Notes: generated from the letters alone by a model not told the origin. A stretch of 64,000 nt of DNA from Virgibacillus_R byunsanensis (GCF_042675965.1 NZ_JBHTKJ010000073.1:62001-126000); one strand, 5' to 3'. Counted from the first letter of the stretch, positions 53,043 to 62,881 are shown. Numbers and translations: made by a program.

Positions 53043-53080
53043 TGAAAAACCACTCCGATAGCTTACAGTCGAAGTGGTTT
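53043..53080 (-). terminator. Terminator of the FAD-linked oxidase gene
   Basis: GAAACCACTTCGA pairs with TCGGAGTGGTTTTTC read leftward, about 25 bases after the stop at 53105. Confidence 0.8.
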
Positions 53081-53104
53081 CATTTATTCAAATTACTTTC
53101 TTTA

Positions 53105-54472
53105 TCACTTATTCTTAATGATTTTTCCTGGGTTCAACAAACCTTCAGGGTCCAGTGCCTGCTTTATATTTTGCATAACACCAAGAGCTGATCCGTGTTC
53201 TTTTTCCTGGTACTTCTGTTTGCCGATCCCTACCCCGTGTTCACCTGTGCATGTACCACCTCTTGCTAAAGCATAGTTAACAATTCGTTCATTAACCTTG
53301 GTAGCTTTTTCGATTTCCTCTGGTTGATTTACATCAATCATTAATAAAATATGATAATTTCCATCTCCGACGTGTCCGACAATCCCACCGGCAAGGCCAG
53401 ACTCCTCAACCGCTTCTCTAGCATCTTTAATGGCGCCAGCTAGTTCTGAGATTGGTAAACAAACATCAGTTACCATCTGTTTCCGGCCTGGATGACCATG
53501 AATAAAGGCGTATGCTACATTGTGACGTGCTTCCCACAGTCGATTGCGGGCTGCTGTATCTGATTCAAACTCGATTTCCTTACAATTCATATCATTAACA
53601 ATTTCGTTCATAAACTCTACATCATGTTTAAGGCCTGCCTCATTTCCATGAAGCTCCAGAAATATAGTAGGAACTTCCTTGTATGATGTATCACTGAAAA
53701 GGTTCATTTGCTTAATAGAATGATCATCAACCAGTTCAACTCGCGCCACAGGTACTCCTGCTTGCAATATAGCAATTACCGCATTAACTGCATCATCCAC
53801 ACTTTCAAACGAAGCTCTGGCAGCCATAATATGTTCTGGAATTCCTAAGACTTTTAGTGTTAGTTCCGTAAAGCATCCAAGTGTTCCCTCAGAACCAACA
53901 AAAAGTCCATTTAAATGATAGCCTGAAGATGATTTCGCAGACATATTACCAGTATGGATAGCCGAACCATCTGCTAGGATCACCTCTAAATCACGAACCT
54001 GATCACGCATAATTCCATATTTGACTGCTGTTGTTCCACTCGCATTTGTGGCAGCCATACCTCCTAATGTCGCATCCGCTCCTGGGTCTACCGTGAAGAA
54101 CAATCCGTGTTTTTTCAGCTCTTTGTTTAATTGTGATCTGGTCACACCAGGTTGCACCTTAACAAGGAAATCACTCTCCCGTATTTCTAAAATTTTATTC
54201 ATCAATGAAAAATCAATTACGATTCCACCCTCATAAGGGATGACACTACCTTCTAGACTTGATCCTACTCCGTAAGGCACAACAGGTGTTTTATACGTAT
54301 TAGCTAACTTCATCACAGCACTAACTTCTTCGGTGTTTTCTGGAAAAACAACTATATCTGGTGAATGTGCTGTATGGTAAGATTCATCTGTACTATGTTG
54401 TTCCAATATAGTCTCATTGGTCGTCGCGCGATCTTCAGCTAAAGCTTTTTGTAACTCATCTAATAATTTCAT
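53105..54472 (-). CDS. FAD-linked oxidase (GlcD / D-lactate dehydrogenase type)
   Basis: A 455-residue flavoenzyme oxidising a 2-hydroxy acid, probably D-lactate or glycolate. The N-terminal FAD-binding-4 domain (about 35-215) shows PVVPYGVGSSLEGSVIPYEG, VDPGADATLGGMAATNASGT and GSEGTLGCFTELTLKVLG. The C-terminal FAD-oxidase domain has GHVGDGNYHILLMID (metal His) and the signature CTGEHGVGIGKQKY. No membrane anchor is seen. A GGGGGAG site precedes the ATG. It may feed electrons to the respiratory chain. Confidence 0.9.
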   Translation of the reverse strand: MKLLDELQKALAEDRATTNETILEQHSTDESYHTAHSPDIVVFPENTEEVSAVMKLANTYKTPVVPYGVGSSLEGSVIPYEGGIVIDFSLMNKILEIRESDFLVKVQPGVTRSQLNKELKKHGLFFTVDPGADATLGGMAATNASGTTAVKYGIMRDQVRDLEVILADGSAIHTGNMSAKSSSGYHLNGLFVGSEGTLGCFTELTLKVLGIPEHIMAARASFESVDDAVNAVIAILQAGVPVARVELVDDHSIKQMNLFSDTSYKEVPTIFLELHGNEAGLKHDVEFMNEIVNDMNCKEIEFESDTAARNRLWEARHNVAYAFIHGHPGRKQMVTDVCLPISELAGAIKDAREAVEESGLAGGIVGHVGDGNYHILLMIDVNQPEEIEKATKVNERIVNYALARGGTCTGEHGVGIGKQKYQEKEHGSALGVMQNIKQALDPEGLLNPGKIIKNK

Positions 54473-54555
54473 TAAAATCTCCCCCGTGTCTTCATGTGTT
54501 TAATTGTCTTTATATGAATTTTACAATAAATCTATATGTTTTAAAATGTATAACG

Positions 54556-55251
54556 TTAAGGAATTTCTAAGATATCCCATGCCGTTATAATTCCTGCAGG
54601 CTTTTCGGTTGATTGACCGTTACTCGTAATAAGCAATGCTTCCAAACGTATTCCTCTGCCGATTTGCTCTCTAAAAAATGCTACCGCTTCCAAAACTGCT
54701 GTATTGCTTTTAATGAATTTATAATTCCCTCTCTCTTCAAAACGTAATACCTCACTTAATGTGGTTTCCATAGTTGGTAATTCATCTGTTTCGACGTTTG
54801 AGGCTATCCAGTTAGTAATCCCTTTTTGAGTAATTAGACCTTTGAAGTCCTCTCCATTATAAATTGGAAACTTAGAAAATGCTTTTTCATGAACCACCCT
54901 AAGCAAGCTTGATAACGTTTCCGTCTCTTGAAACGTATACACTTTCCGTGCAAATAAAGGTACTACTTCTTCTGGCTGTGTTAATTCTCTTTCAATGTCT
55001 TCTATTCGTTTCACAACGGAGTCATGTGGCTCTGCGATTGCGTAACTCATATCAATTTTATTATGTACAATCGCATTTCGTAGTGCGGCAAACTCCAACA
55101 GATCATCACCATAGCGTTTTACGATGCCATTGTAATCACGTAAAATCTTCACCATTCTTGAGAAACCAGCATCTTCGTGGCTCATCATCGACTTTAGTTC
55201 TTTTTCAATTCTCGTAAACGTCGTCAGAAATTTTTCCGAGTTGGTGTGCAT
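54556..55251 (-). CDS. CBS-domain protein
   Basis: A cytoplasmic protein of about 231 residues. The N-terminal half is helical (KFLTTFTRIEKELKSMMSHE then FAALRNAIVHNKIDMSYAIA, like HEPN-type or nucleotidyltransferase-linked helical domains). The C-terminal half has a CBS pair: AFSKFPIYNGEDFKGLITQK and LITSNGQSTEKPAGIITAWD, which bind adenosyl nucleotides in other proteins. The role is unknown. The frame opens at 55323, but GGGAGAGA and the ATG at 55251 are the natural start. Confidence 0.75.
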   Translation of the reverse strand: MHTNSEKFLTTFTRIEKELKSMMSHEDAGFSRMVKILRDYNGIVKRYGDDLLEFAALRNAIVHNKIDMSYAIAEPHDSVVKRIEDIERELTQPEEVVPLFARKVYTFQETETLSSLLRVVHEKAFSKFPIYNGEDFKGLITQKGITNWIASNVETDELPTMETTLSEVLRFEERGNYKFIKSNTAVLEAVAFFREQIGRGIRLEALLITSNGQSTEKPAGIITAWDILEIP

Positions 55252-55556
55252 AATAGAATCTCTCCCGAATGATATTATCCGTACACTACAACCATAATAA
55301 TAGCATACTTTTAGAACTTGCATTTACATGGCAGTCTTAATTAGGGATGGTTAGCTCTAAGATTAAATAACCCGTTAAACACATTATTGACATAAACGTT
55401 AGAAATTTGTCATAAATATGAGGTTCCTTAGACACTTTTTTAGGGTAGAATTACATTATAGTGTGATAAATGTCACTCAAATGATTTTAAACCTATTTTC
55501 GCAGAATTCCGTATGCTCATTTCTGCACATTTATAAATAAAGGAGGAAGATGGGCT
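55252..55556. other. Divergent regulatory region upstream of cydA
   Basis: About 305 bases between the CBS gene and cydA. TTGACA at about 55387 with a 17-base spacer to TCATAA is one possible sigma-A promoter; TAGACA/TACATT nearer the Fnr/Rex-type box is another. No gene seen. Confidence 0.5.
55462..55477 (+). promoter_or_regulatory. Fnr/Rex-type box upstream of cydA
   Basis: TGTGATAAATGTCACT fits TGTGA-N6-TCACA with one mismatch and resembles the nos box TGTGATTTATATCACT closely. It lies 80 bases before the cydA start. In B. subtilis cyd is repressed by Rex, whose box is TTGTGA-N6-TCACAA; the spacer here lacks the usual Rex AA/TT, so Fnr is equally or more likely. Confidence 0.65.
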
Positions 55557-56894
55557 TTGCTTTTCGATGATGTCGTATTTTCAAGCCGAATGTTAACACT
55601 TCTTACCCTTTCCTTCCATATTATTTACGCGACGGTCGGGGTTGGTATTCCGCTCTTAATCATGATCGCGCAATGGGTAGGAATCAAAAAAAATGATGAA
55701 CACTACATTTTAATGGCTCGGCGATGGGCACGTGGTTTTGTGGTCACTGTTGCTGTCGGAGTTGTAACTGGTACTGCCATTGGTCTTCAACTCTCTTTAT
55801 TATGGCCAAACTTTATGGAATTAGCAGGTAATGTTATTGCTCTCCCACTGTTTATGGAAGTTTTTGCTTTCTTTTTTGAAGCAATTTTCCTCGGGATTTA
55901 CTTATATACATGGGACCGTTTTGAAGATCAACGGAAGCATTTAATGCTTTTAATCCCTGTTGCCATAGGTGCTGCTATGTCAGCGTTTTTCATTACAACT
56001 GTTAATGGATTTATGAACGCACCTCAAGGCTTTGACTTCGCTAATGGAGCTTTTACGAATGTAAATCCAATTTATGCCATGTTTAATGCTGCAACACCAA
56101 CTAAGGTGTCGCACGTAGTTGTAACAGCATTTATGACATCTGCATTTATCCTTGCTTCTATTGCTTCCTTTCGATTAGTGAGGGGGTCTAATCATATTTA
56201 TTATAAAAAAGCCCTCTATTTAACGATGAAAGTCGGACTTGTTTTCGCAATTGCTGCTGCATTAATCGGTGACTTCTCTGGAAAATATTTAGCAGAATAT
56301 CAACCGGAAAAATTAGCTGCAGCTGAGTGGCATTTTGAAACAGAAGGTTATGCACCACTTGTTCTTTTCGGGGTATTAGATGAAGATAACGAAGCCCAGT
56401 ATGCTATTAAGATACCCTACGCACTAAGCATACTTGGTCACGGGAGCCCTTCTGCTGAAATAATCGGATTGAACGATTTTCCAGAAGATGAAACCCCACC
56501 ATTATTTATTCATTATTTATTCGATTTAATGGTCACCATAGGTATGGGCATGGTTGCTTTAGCACTTGTCTACTGGATTGGTGTCAAACGTGGTTGGGCT
56601 TTTGTAAGTACCAAACCTTTCCGCTGGCTACTTGTACTGGGTGGACCACTTTCTATCCTAGCTATTGAAGCAGGCTGGTGGATGGCTGAGTTTGGTCGCC
56701 AGCCCTGGATACTAAGAGGAATCATGTTGACATCTGAAGCAGCAACCTCCAGTGAACACGTCGACTTGATGCTTATCTTATTTGCAGGATTATACTTCAT
56801 TCTAGGAGTGGGTACTGTTGTCATTCTAAGACGTATGTTCCGCAACAACCCAGTGGAAAAAGAACTATCTGAACAAGGTGGTGGAGAAACATGA
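55557..56894 (+). CDS. cydA: Cytochrome bd-type quinol oxidase subunit I
   Basis: A 445-residue membrane protein with about nine helices. Haem ligands are seen as LTLSFHIIYATVGVG (His near 20), KVSHVVVTAFM (His near 185) and a Met in the later helices; GWWMAEFGRQPWILRG is the quinol-oxidase signature. The Q-loop is short, as in Geobacillus/Bacillus enzymes. It oxidises menaquinol and reduces oxygen to water with high affinity. The start is TTG; AAGGAGGA about ten bases before supports it, and the nearby ATG is out of frame. Confidence 0.93.
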   Translation: MLFDDVVFSSRMLTLLTLSFHIIYATVGVGIPLLIMIAQWVGIKKNDEHYILMARRWARGFVVTVAVGVVTGTAIGLQLSLLWPNFMELAGNVIALPLFMEVFAFFFEAIFLGIYLYTWDRFEDQRKHLMLLIPVAIGAAMSAFFITTVNGFMNAPQGFDFANGAFTNVNPIYAMFNAATPTKVSHVVVTAFMTSAFILASIASFRLVRGSNHIYYKKALYLTMKVGLVFAIAAALIGDFSGKYLAEYQPEKLAAAEWHFETEGYAPLVLFGVLDEDNEAQYAIKIPYALSILGHGSPSAEIIGLNDFPEDETPPLFIHYLFDLMVTIGMGMVALALVYWIGVKRGWAFVSTKPFRWLLVLGGPLSILAIEAGWWMAEFGRQPWILRGIMLTSEAATSSEHVDLMLILFAGLYFILGVGTVVILRRMFRNNPVEKELSEQGGGET

Positions 56895-57937
56895 GTTACG
56901 AAATCATAGGAATTGCCGTACTGTGGACATTTCTGTTTGGGTATGTCATTGTCGCATCCATTGACTTTGGAGCAGGATTCTTTAATGCATACAGCTCCTT
57001 CACCGGAAAACAACATATATTAACAAAGATTATTCAGCGTTATTTGTCACCAGTATGGGAAGTGACTAATGTATTTCTTGTATTCTTCTTCGTTGGGATC
57101 GTTGGTTTCTTTCCAAAAACTGCCTTTTATTATGGAACAACGCTGCTTGTCCCAGTGAGTATCGCGATTATACTGCTAGCAATCCGCGGATCCTATTATG
57201 CTTTTGAAACATATGGGTCTAAAGGTCATAAAGGATATGCGTTCATGTACGGTTTATCTGGATTATTCTTGCCCGCTTCTTTATCCATTGTATTAACGAT
57301 ATCTGAAGGTGGCTTTGTTTCGATGGTTGATGGAGAGCCTAGGTTAGATTACTTGCAGTTGTTTACGAGTCCCTTAACCTGGAGTATAGTCGTACTCAGT
57401 CTAGCTGCTGTACTGTATATATCCGCAGTTTTTCTTACGTGGTATGCCAATAAAGCAGGTGATACAGATGCTACAAACTTACTGCGAAAATATGCATTAA
57501 TTTGGTCACTACCAACCATTATTACTGCAGGAGGAATCATTTTTGAATTACGCTCCCACAACCAGGAACACTACGCTCAACTATTAGATCTGTGGTGGAT
57601 ATTCGGCGTATCCTTCCTGTTATTCATGGGTACCGTTTGGCTGATCTGGATACGGAAAAACTATGGATTGGCATTTATAATGCTGATTGGGCAATTTGCA
57701 TTTGCTTTTTATGGATATGGTATTTCCCACTATCCATATCTACTTTATCCGTTTCTGACGATATATGACAGTTTTACAAATGAAGCGATGGCAATCTCAC
57801 TGATTGTTGCCTTCATTGCAGGATTTGCCTTACTTATACCTTCGTTGTATCTGTTAATGAGACTATTTTTATTTGATAAAGATTACGTAAAAGGTAAATC
57901 GAAAGATAATTATGAAGGAGGGCGCTCGAGAAAATGA
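56891..57937 (+). CDS. cydB: Cytochrome bd-type quinol oxidase subunit II
   Basis: A 348-residue membrane protein with about eight to nine helices. Near the N-terminus FGYVIVASIDFGAGFFNAYS is the CydB signature, followed by LSPVWEVTNVFLVFFFVGIV. Subunit II pairs with CydA without binding haem itself in this group. Its ATG overlaps the cydA stop (ATGA), and its stop overlaps cydS in the same way. AAGGTGGTG before the ATG serves as the ribosome binding site. Confidence 0.92.
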   Translation: MSYEIIGIAVLWTFLFGYVIVASIDFGAGFFNAYSSFTGKQHILTKIIQRYLSPVWEVTNVFLVFFFVGIVGFFPKTAFYYGTTLLVPVSIAIILLAIRGSYYAFETYGSKGHKGYAFMYGLSGLFLPASLSIVLTISEGGFVSMVDGEPRLDYLQLFTSPLTWSIVVLSLAAVLYISAVFLTWYANKAGDTDATNLLRKYALIWSLPTIITAGGIIFELRSHNQEHYAQLLDLWWIFGVSFLLFMGTVWLIWIRKNYGLAFIMLIGQFAFAFYGYGISHYPYLLYPFLTIYDSFTNEAMAISLIVAFIAGFALLIPSLYLLMRLFLFDKDYVKGKSKDNYEGGRSRK

Positions 57938-58050
57938 ATGACTTTTTTATATTTATTGCTCCCCCACTCGTCCTTATTGGCTCGATTGCACTTGCGTTTT
58001 GGGCAGCATTAAAGGACGGTGCAGTAGTAGAATCACAAGAAGATTTTTAA
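57934..58050 (+). CDS. cydS: Cytochrome bd oxidase small subunit CydS
   Basis: A 38-residue single-helix protein, MNDFFIFIAPPLVLIGSIAL continuing with AFWAALKDGAVV and an acidic tail. Its pattern (short N-terminus, Ala-Pro, one helix, F-W-x-x-x-K-D) matches CydS of Geobacillus thermodenitrificans bd oxidase, which caps a haem in CydA. The ATG overlaps the cydB stop, with GAAGGAGGGCG about eight bases upstream. It is followed directly by a terminator, so the operon is cydABS. Confidence 0.85.
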   Translation: MNDFFIFIAPPLVLIGSIALAFWAALKDGAVVESQEDF

Positions 58051-58054
58051 ATAG

Positions 58055-58096
58055 GAAAAGGGCCATTCCATAGTCGTTGGAATTGCCCTTTTTTAT
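58055..58096. terminator. Shared bidirectional terminator of cydABS and cydDC
   Basis: AAAAGGGCCATTCCA pairs with TTGGAATTGCCCTTTT with small mismatches. It lies between the convergent cydS and cydC genes. Confidence 0.85.
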
Positions 58097-59812
58097 TTAC
58101 ATAAACACGCTTTTTTCAATCTGTTTCATCTGATAGAAGTACCCTTGTAGATCCATCAATTCTTCAAATGTACCTACTTCGATTATTTCACCCTGTTCCA
58201 TCACGATAATCTGATCCATGTTCTCCATTCCAGTTAAACGATGACTGATGAGCACCACGGTATCGTCTTTAGCTTTTTCGAATAGATGACGATAGATCGT
58301 TTCTTCTGTCAGTGCATCAATCGATGATGTTGGTTCATCAAGCAGCCAGACGGAACTATTTTTCAGCATTGCTCTGGCAATAGCTAATCGTTGCTTTTCC
58401 CCGCCCGATAGGTTTTCTCCTTTTTCCAGGACAGGATCATCGAGTGAAAATGGATCGAGCAAAACGTTACTCAGTACTGCTTCCATTTCCAGATCACTTG
58501 CCTCCTCTCTGGCCAGGAGTAAATTTTCACGAATCGTACCATAGAAGAAGTGATTCTTTTGCAGGACAACATTTGTATTTTCCCAAATGGTTTCTTGGGA
58601 TAGTTGATCTGCTGGAATACCATCAAGACAGATTTCACCTTTTTCAAGCTCATGCATTTTCAGAAAAAGCTCGAATAAAGTTGATTTACCAGATCCACTT
58701 GGCCCAACAATGGCTGTGTTTGACCCTGCTGGTAATGATAGCGAAGCCTGGTTAATTGTATTTCGGAGCTCATCTGAAAAGGAAAAACTGATATCTTTTG
58801 CGTCTATGGAATACGGCTGGTTACTTGGAAGTTGTTTGGCGTTTTCAGGACGAAGGATACCAGGTCTTTCCACAACTGAATAAAGACGTTTAGCTGCAAG
58901 ACGACTATCTTCCAGGTGACTTGGAAATACGGCCATTGAACCTGCATTTTCAAACACGGTTAGAGAAATCATAACGAGCATAGCTAGAAAAATACCGTCC
59001 AACTGTCCCTCTGTAACCAAAAAAGCTCCTACAGCAATGACCAACCAGGAAATAAATAGTGACACAAACGTGTTCACCGAATCACTATAAACCTGGTGAA
59101 CCCCTTCTCGTTCCTGTTCTGTAATATAATCATCCGAGTATCCCACTAACTGCTCTTTTTTTCCTTCTAACTGCTGGTAAATTTTCAAATCCCGGAAACC
59201 ATAAAGAAATTCTGTTACCTCTGTTGAAAAATCCCCACGGCTCTTTCGCATTTTCCACTCCACTTTTCTGCGTGCCATGGTAAACAGAAAAGGCACAACA
59301 AATGTGGTTAAAATTAAGCCTAAAGCCAAAACCAGTGCTATCTCAATAGCATAAAACATCGTAAATAGGATGGTGCTTAAAAAGACGATGACTAATACAA
59401 TCGGTGGATAAACCACACGTAAAAAGAAGTTTTGTAATGTCTCCACATCGCCAACAATTCTCGAGAGCAGATCACCGCTTCGATATTTCTGTAGAAGATT
59501 TGGTGCGAGTGGTTCTATTTTTTTATAAAATGAAACGCGTAAATTACTAAGCATCGTAAATGTCGCACGATGTGAAAACAAACGTTCCCCATAACGGCTA
59601 AATGCACGCGTAAAACCGAGCAGTTTAACGGTGGCTATAACAATAGTAAGTGTATACAGAGGCGGTGCGAGTGCGGCCTTTGAAATCAAATACCCACTTG
59701 AGGCAAATAAGCCAACAGCAGCAAGCCCCGTAATAACGCCAAACAAAACGGATAGAAAGACATCTCTTTTTTCCATCATAATCAGTTTGATTACTTGACC
59801 TAAATCTTTCAT
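58097..59812 (-). CDS. cydC: CydC-type thiol/haem-associated ABC exporter subunit
   Basis: A 571-residue half-transporter: six membrane helices in the first 310 residues and an ABC module after that (Walker A GPSGSGKSTLFE, signature LSGGEKQRLAIARAML, Walker B VWLLDEPTSSID). CydDC exports cysteine or glutathione-type thiols and is needed for assembly of cytochrome bd. It overlaps cydD by four bases (ATGA) and faces cydABS. The pairing with bd oxidase genes supports the name over a generic ABC exporter. Confidence 0.9.
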   Translation of the reverse strand: MKDLGQVIKLIMMEKRDVFLSVLFGVITGLAAVGLFASSGYLISKAALAPPLYTLTIVIATVKLLGFTRAFSRYGERLFSHRATFTMLSNLRVSFYKKIEPLAPNLLQKYRSGDLLSRIVGDVETLQNFFLRVVYPPIVLVIVFLSTILFTMFYAIEIALVLALGLILTTFVVPFLFTMARRKVEWKMRKSRGDFSTEVTEFLYGFRDLKIYQQLEGKKEQLVGYSDDYITEQEREGVHQVYSDSVNTFVSLFISWLVIAVGAFLVTEGQLDGIFLAMLVMISLTVFENAGSMAVFPSHLEDSRLAAKRLYSVVERPGILRPENAKQLPSNQPYSIDAKDISFSFSDELRNTINQASLSLPAGSNTAIVGPSGSGKSTLFELFLKMHELEKGEICLDGIPADQLSQETIWENTNVVLQKNHFFYGTIRENLLLAREEASDLEMEAVLSNVLLDPFSLDDPVLEKGENLSGGEKQRLAIARAMLKNSSVWLLDEPTSSIDALTEETIYRHLFEKAKDDTVVLISHRLTGMENMDQIIVMEQGEIIEVGTFEELMDLQGYFYQMKQIEKSVFM

Positions 59813-61542
59813 TCCGCTCGCCCTCCTTGCTGTACTGTCACCATGCTGCGATAGGTTTCTATTGAATCCATTAACTTTTCATGTGTACCAGAAGCAACCA
59901 GTTGTCCATTCTCCATAAATAAAATCTTATCAGCATTTTTTATCGTGTGCAGACGATGGGCAACTGTAATAATGGTTGATGACTGAGCCAATTCCTTCAT
60001 GGAGGCTTGAAGAATGTGTTCTGTTTCCAAATCAAGACCTGTTGTTGGCTCATCAAATAAGATGACTGTTGGCTTTTTTAAGAACGCTCTGGCGATAGCA
60101 ACCCTTTGTTTTTCTCCTCCTGAGAGTCCTCTTCCTGCCTCTCCGATTACAGTATCGTATCCATCCTTAAGAGATGCCACCAGTCGGGATATTCCTGCTT
60201 TTTCAGCAGCTTGCTCCACATCATTCTGGGTAGCATTTTCTTTGGATCCTATTGCAATATTATCAGCAATCGTTCCGGAAAAAAGATAAGGATCCTGTGA
60301 AATGTAACTTAGCTGATCAAACCAATCTTTTTCCTTGTACTCTAAAAGTGGTTTGCCATTTATGAGGATTTTTCCTTCTAAAAGTGGCAGCAGACCAGCA
60401 ATCATATGTAATAAGGTCGACTTACCAGCACCACTTCTGCCAACGATAGCTATTTGTTCATAAGGGCGAACCTTAGCATGTATATTTTTTAATGCAAAAG
60501 TGTCTTCCCCGTATGCAAACCCAGTACCAGCTAATTGGATTTCAGGTGGAGTATCCTCATCAAGTAACGATGCTTCACCCCAGTTTACAGGCGGAGTTAA
60601 ATCGGTCAACTCTGCTTCGATTTTTCGGGCTGCTCCCATACTTCCCCTACCAGTATGAAATGCATTACCAAGTTCCTTCAAGGCTGTATAAAACTCCGGA
60701 GCGAGCACCAGCATGAAAAATGCCGTGAAAAAGGCAATATCCTGAAATACGATTAGTCTGATCGCAACCTCGAGAGCAATCAAACCCATACTGAGCATCG
60801 AAATGAGCTCTAGCATCAACGAATTGGTGAAGGCAATCTTCAATACTTCCATGGTAGCATCCCGAAATCCGAGACTGCTTTTTTTAATGGTATCTTTTTC
60901 TTTATCTGCCTTGCCAAATAATTTGAGTGTTAAAAGCCCTTGTAACGTATCTAAAAATTTTGCAGAAAAAGCTGCCAGTTTATCCATCTGCTCTTCTGAT
61001 TTGTCTTTTGTTTTTTTGCCAATTATGATCATAAAAATAGGAATAAATGGAGCTGTCACAATTATAATGAGTCCCGTGTATAAGTTTTGGGTAAAAGCGA
61101 CGATAAGAATAATAATCGGTATAATAGACGTCTGAATTACCTGAGGAATATAGGTGCGAAAGTAATCATCTATTCCATCAACAGCATCCAGTATCACACT
61201 CACTTTTTGTCCAGATTGTCCTTGAATAGATGCTTGTACAGGATTCCTTGAAAACCTATCCAAAAGTGCTTTTCGTAAATCGCTTTTCACCTTAGAAGAC
61301 ATTTTAACGCCTACTGTTCCACGAGCATAATGAAGAGCTGCTCTTGCGAGGAGAACGGCGATTAACCCATAAAGAAGTGGTAATATAGCTTGAAATGACT
61401 GACCTTTAATAAAAATACGGTCGACAATGGAAACAAAATAATATGCCTGTCCAATAATAACTATTCCGCTAAGCATAGCAAAAGAAACGAGAAGATATAC
61501 TTTCGTTTTCTGTGCCATCGCCATTTCTTTAAGTTGAATCAT
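59809..61542 (-). CDS. cydD: CydD-type thiol/haem-associated ABC exporter subunit
   Basis: A 577-residue half-transporter partner of CydC, with six predicted helices and an ABC module (Walker A GRSGAGKSTLLH, signature LSGGEKQRVAIARAFL, Walker B VILFDEPTTGLD). Within the membrane part GQSGQKVSVILDAVDGIDDY is the CydD-type coupling region. It is the first gene of cydDC, with AGGGGGAA before the ATG. Confidence 0.9.
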   Translation of the reverse strand: MIQLKEMAMAQKTKVYLLVSFAMLSGIVIIGQAYYFVSIVDRIFIKGQSFQAILPLLYGLIAVLLARAALHYARGTVGVKMSSKVKSDLRKALLDRFSRNPVQASIQGQSGQKVSVILDAVDGIDDYFRTYIPQVIQTSIIPIIILIVAFTQNLYTGLIIIVTAPFIPIFMIIIGKKTKDKSEEQMDKLAAFSAKFLDTLQGLLTLKLFGKADKEKDTIKKSSLGFRDATMEVLKIAFTNSLMLELISMLSMGLIALEVAIRLIVFQDIAFFTAFFMLVLAPEFYTALKELGNAFHTGRGSMGAARKIEAELTDLTPPVNWGEASLLDEDTPPEIQLAGTGFAYGEDTFALKNIHAKVRPYEQIAIVGRSGAGKSTLLHMIAGLLPLLEGKILINGKPLLEYKEKDWFDQLSYISQDPYLFSGTIADNIAIGSKENATQNDVEQAAEKAGISRLVASLKDGYDTVIGEAGRGLSGGEKQRVAIARAFLKKPTVILFDEPTTGLDLETEHILQASMKELAQSSTIITVAHRLHTIKNADKILFMENGQLVASGTHEKLMDSIETYRSMVTVQQGGRAE

Positions 61543-61731
61543 ACTTCTGTTCCCCCTGAAACTATGATGAGTTCTGTTTAGATCTATAATTTACAAACTA
61601 TTACCGTTTAATCCTCATTAAATAGTGAATACTTTCACATAAGTATACATGATTGTGTTTTTCCAGTAAATAAACAGTACTTGCCTTAACATAACTGTCA
61701 TACTTGATGTTGCTACCTATCATTATTTCTT

Positions 61732-61812
61732 TAGAAACCTTGGCTTATCGCCAAGCCTTAGTTGGACTTTTGTAGATAAGAAAGTTTTATACTTTTTTAT
61801 CTACAAAAATAA
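61732..61812. repeat. Hairpin-rich intergenic repeat, family 2
   Basis: TTTAGAAACCTTGGCTTATC continues with GCCAAGCCTTAGTTG and GTAGATAAGAAAGTTTTATA. Two nested stems are visible (CTTGGC/GCCAAG and AGATAAGAAAG/CTTTTTTATCT-like). Confidence 0.7.
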
Positions 61813-61843
61813 ATGGCATACTACAAAGGTATGCCATCTATAT
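61811..61843 (-). terminator. Terminator of the duplicated-domain protein gene
   Basis: ATGGCATAC and GTATGCCAT pair around a seven-base loop; TTTATTTTT follows leftward. Confidence 0.8.
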
Positions 61844-61860
61844 CGTGTGCAGTTTTCGTT

Positions 61861-62643
61861 TTATTCCAAAATTTCGCCCTTCGATATCTGCAAAAACTGA
61901 CCATCGGACACATTTACATTATACTTGCCGTTCAAGATTTCATTATTTACAATCTCATTATCACCGATTGGACCAGACAACACAGCTACATATCCTTGGC
62001 CCATACTTTCAATAGTATATTGATTTGGTTCGATATCATATCCGACTTTATACATTCCAGATCCCTTATAATCTTCAACATTATTTATTTTTTCGTATAT
62101 TTCTTTGGCACCACTTACCTCTAAGTCATCGAAAGCTTCTACACTTATTAGGGCACCGCGTGTTTCCAAATTATCCGCATCATGCACATACACATAGCCA
62201 AAACTATCAAAGTTCTCATTGTCTATAATGTTTCCAGCGCTGTCTGTTTCACCATAATATTTTCCGCTACCGTCAAATGAAATAAAAGCATATTCACCTT
62301 CTGGAATATCTCCTTTAACATATGACCCGGTATCAAACGCTAATCCTTCATCCATTAACGTCAATACTTGATTAAACATTTTTTCCTGTGGTGTTTCCTC
62401 TACAACTTCTTCCTGGTCTTCCCCAGCTTCGTTCTCTGGCTCTTCTTCACTTTCCTCTGGTTCTGTCTGCTCTTGAGATACGTCTTCTTCAGTTACATCT
62501 TCAGTAGATCCTTCTGTATCTGTTTCCGCAGCAGTCTTATTTCCTGCTTCTGCTTCTTCCTCCGCATCTCCTGTACTTATTGCAATAATGACTATAACTG
62601 CAACTACCCAAACCCAAACCTTTTTATACCATGGCTTCTTCAT
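61861..62643 (-). CDS. Membrane-anchored protein with two related beta domains
   Basis: A 260-residue protein. Residues about 6-22 are a membrane helix, followed by a strongly acidic, low-complexity linker of about 75 residues. The C-terminal 170 residues hold two related modules that start VKGDIPEGEYAFISF and VGYDIEPNQYTIESM and each end in a G/D/N-rich turn. The pattern (x-V-G-x-D-I-x-x-G-x-Y) is common in secreted Firmicute proteins of unknown function. It ends with VSDGQFLQISKGEIL. Function unknown. Confidence 0.7.
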   Translation of the reverse strand: MKKPWYKKVWVWVVAVIVIIAISTGDAEEEAEAGNKTAAETDTEGSTEDVTEEDVSQEQTEPEESEEEPENEAGEDQEEVVEETPQEKMFNQVLTLMDEGLAFDTGSYVKGDIPEGEYAFISFDGSGKYYGETDSAGNIIDNENFDSFGYVYVHDADNLETRGALISVEAFDDLEVSGAKEIYEKINNVEDYKGSGMYKVGYDIEPNQYTIESMGQGYVAVLSGPIGDNEIVNNEILNGKYNVNVSDGQFLQISKGEILE

Positions 62644-62881
62644 TTCGAATGGCCTCCTTGTTATTTTTTAACTTCTACATTTCTAATGATAACAAGGAGG
62701 GTATACAAAATTATGTATATATATCTGGACCATTTCTATATTGTATAGGATTTTGTGCTTCACTAAATGCTTTACGATGTAATTTGCTATGAAGATTGAA
62801 ATACATTTTCTTACTTCAATTTCTGGTTTAATAATAGAAACGGTTCCCGTTATGGAGTTCCAGGTTTTTTTATTATAGTCA

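Larger units (their letters stand above)
61543..61860. other. Intergenic region upstream of cydD
   Basis: About 318 bases. It holds the cydD promoter region, the family-2 repeat at 61732-61812 and the terminator of the 61.9 kb gene. No gene seen. Confidence 0.5.

Noticed and set aside
55462..55477. Firm assignment of the cyd box to Rex
   Set aside because: Rex and Fnr consensus sequences overlap; the spacer TAAATG lacks the usual Rex bases, so I left the regulator open.
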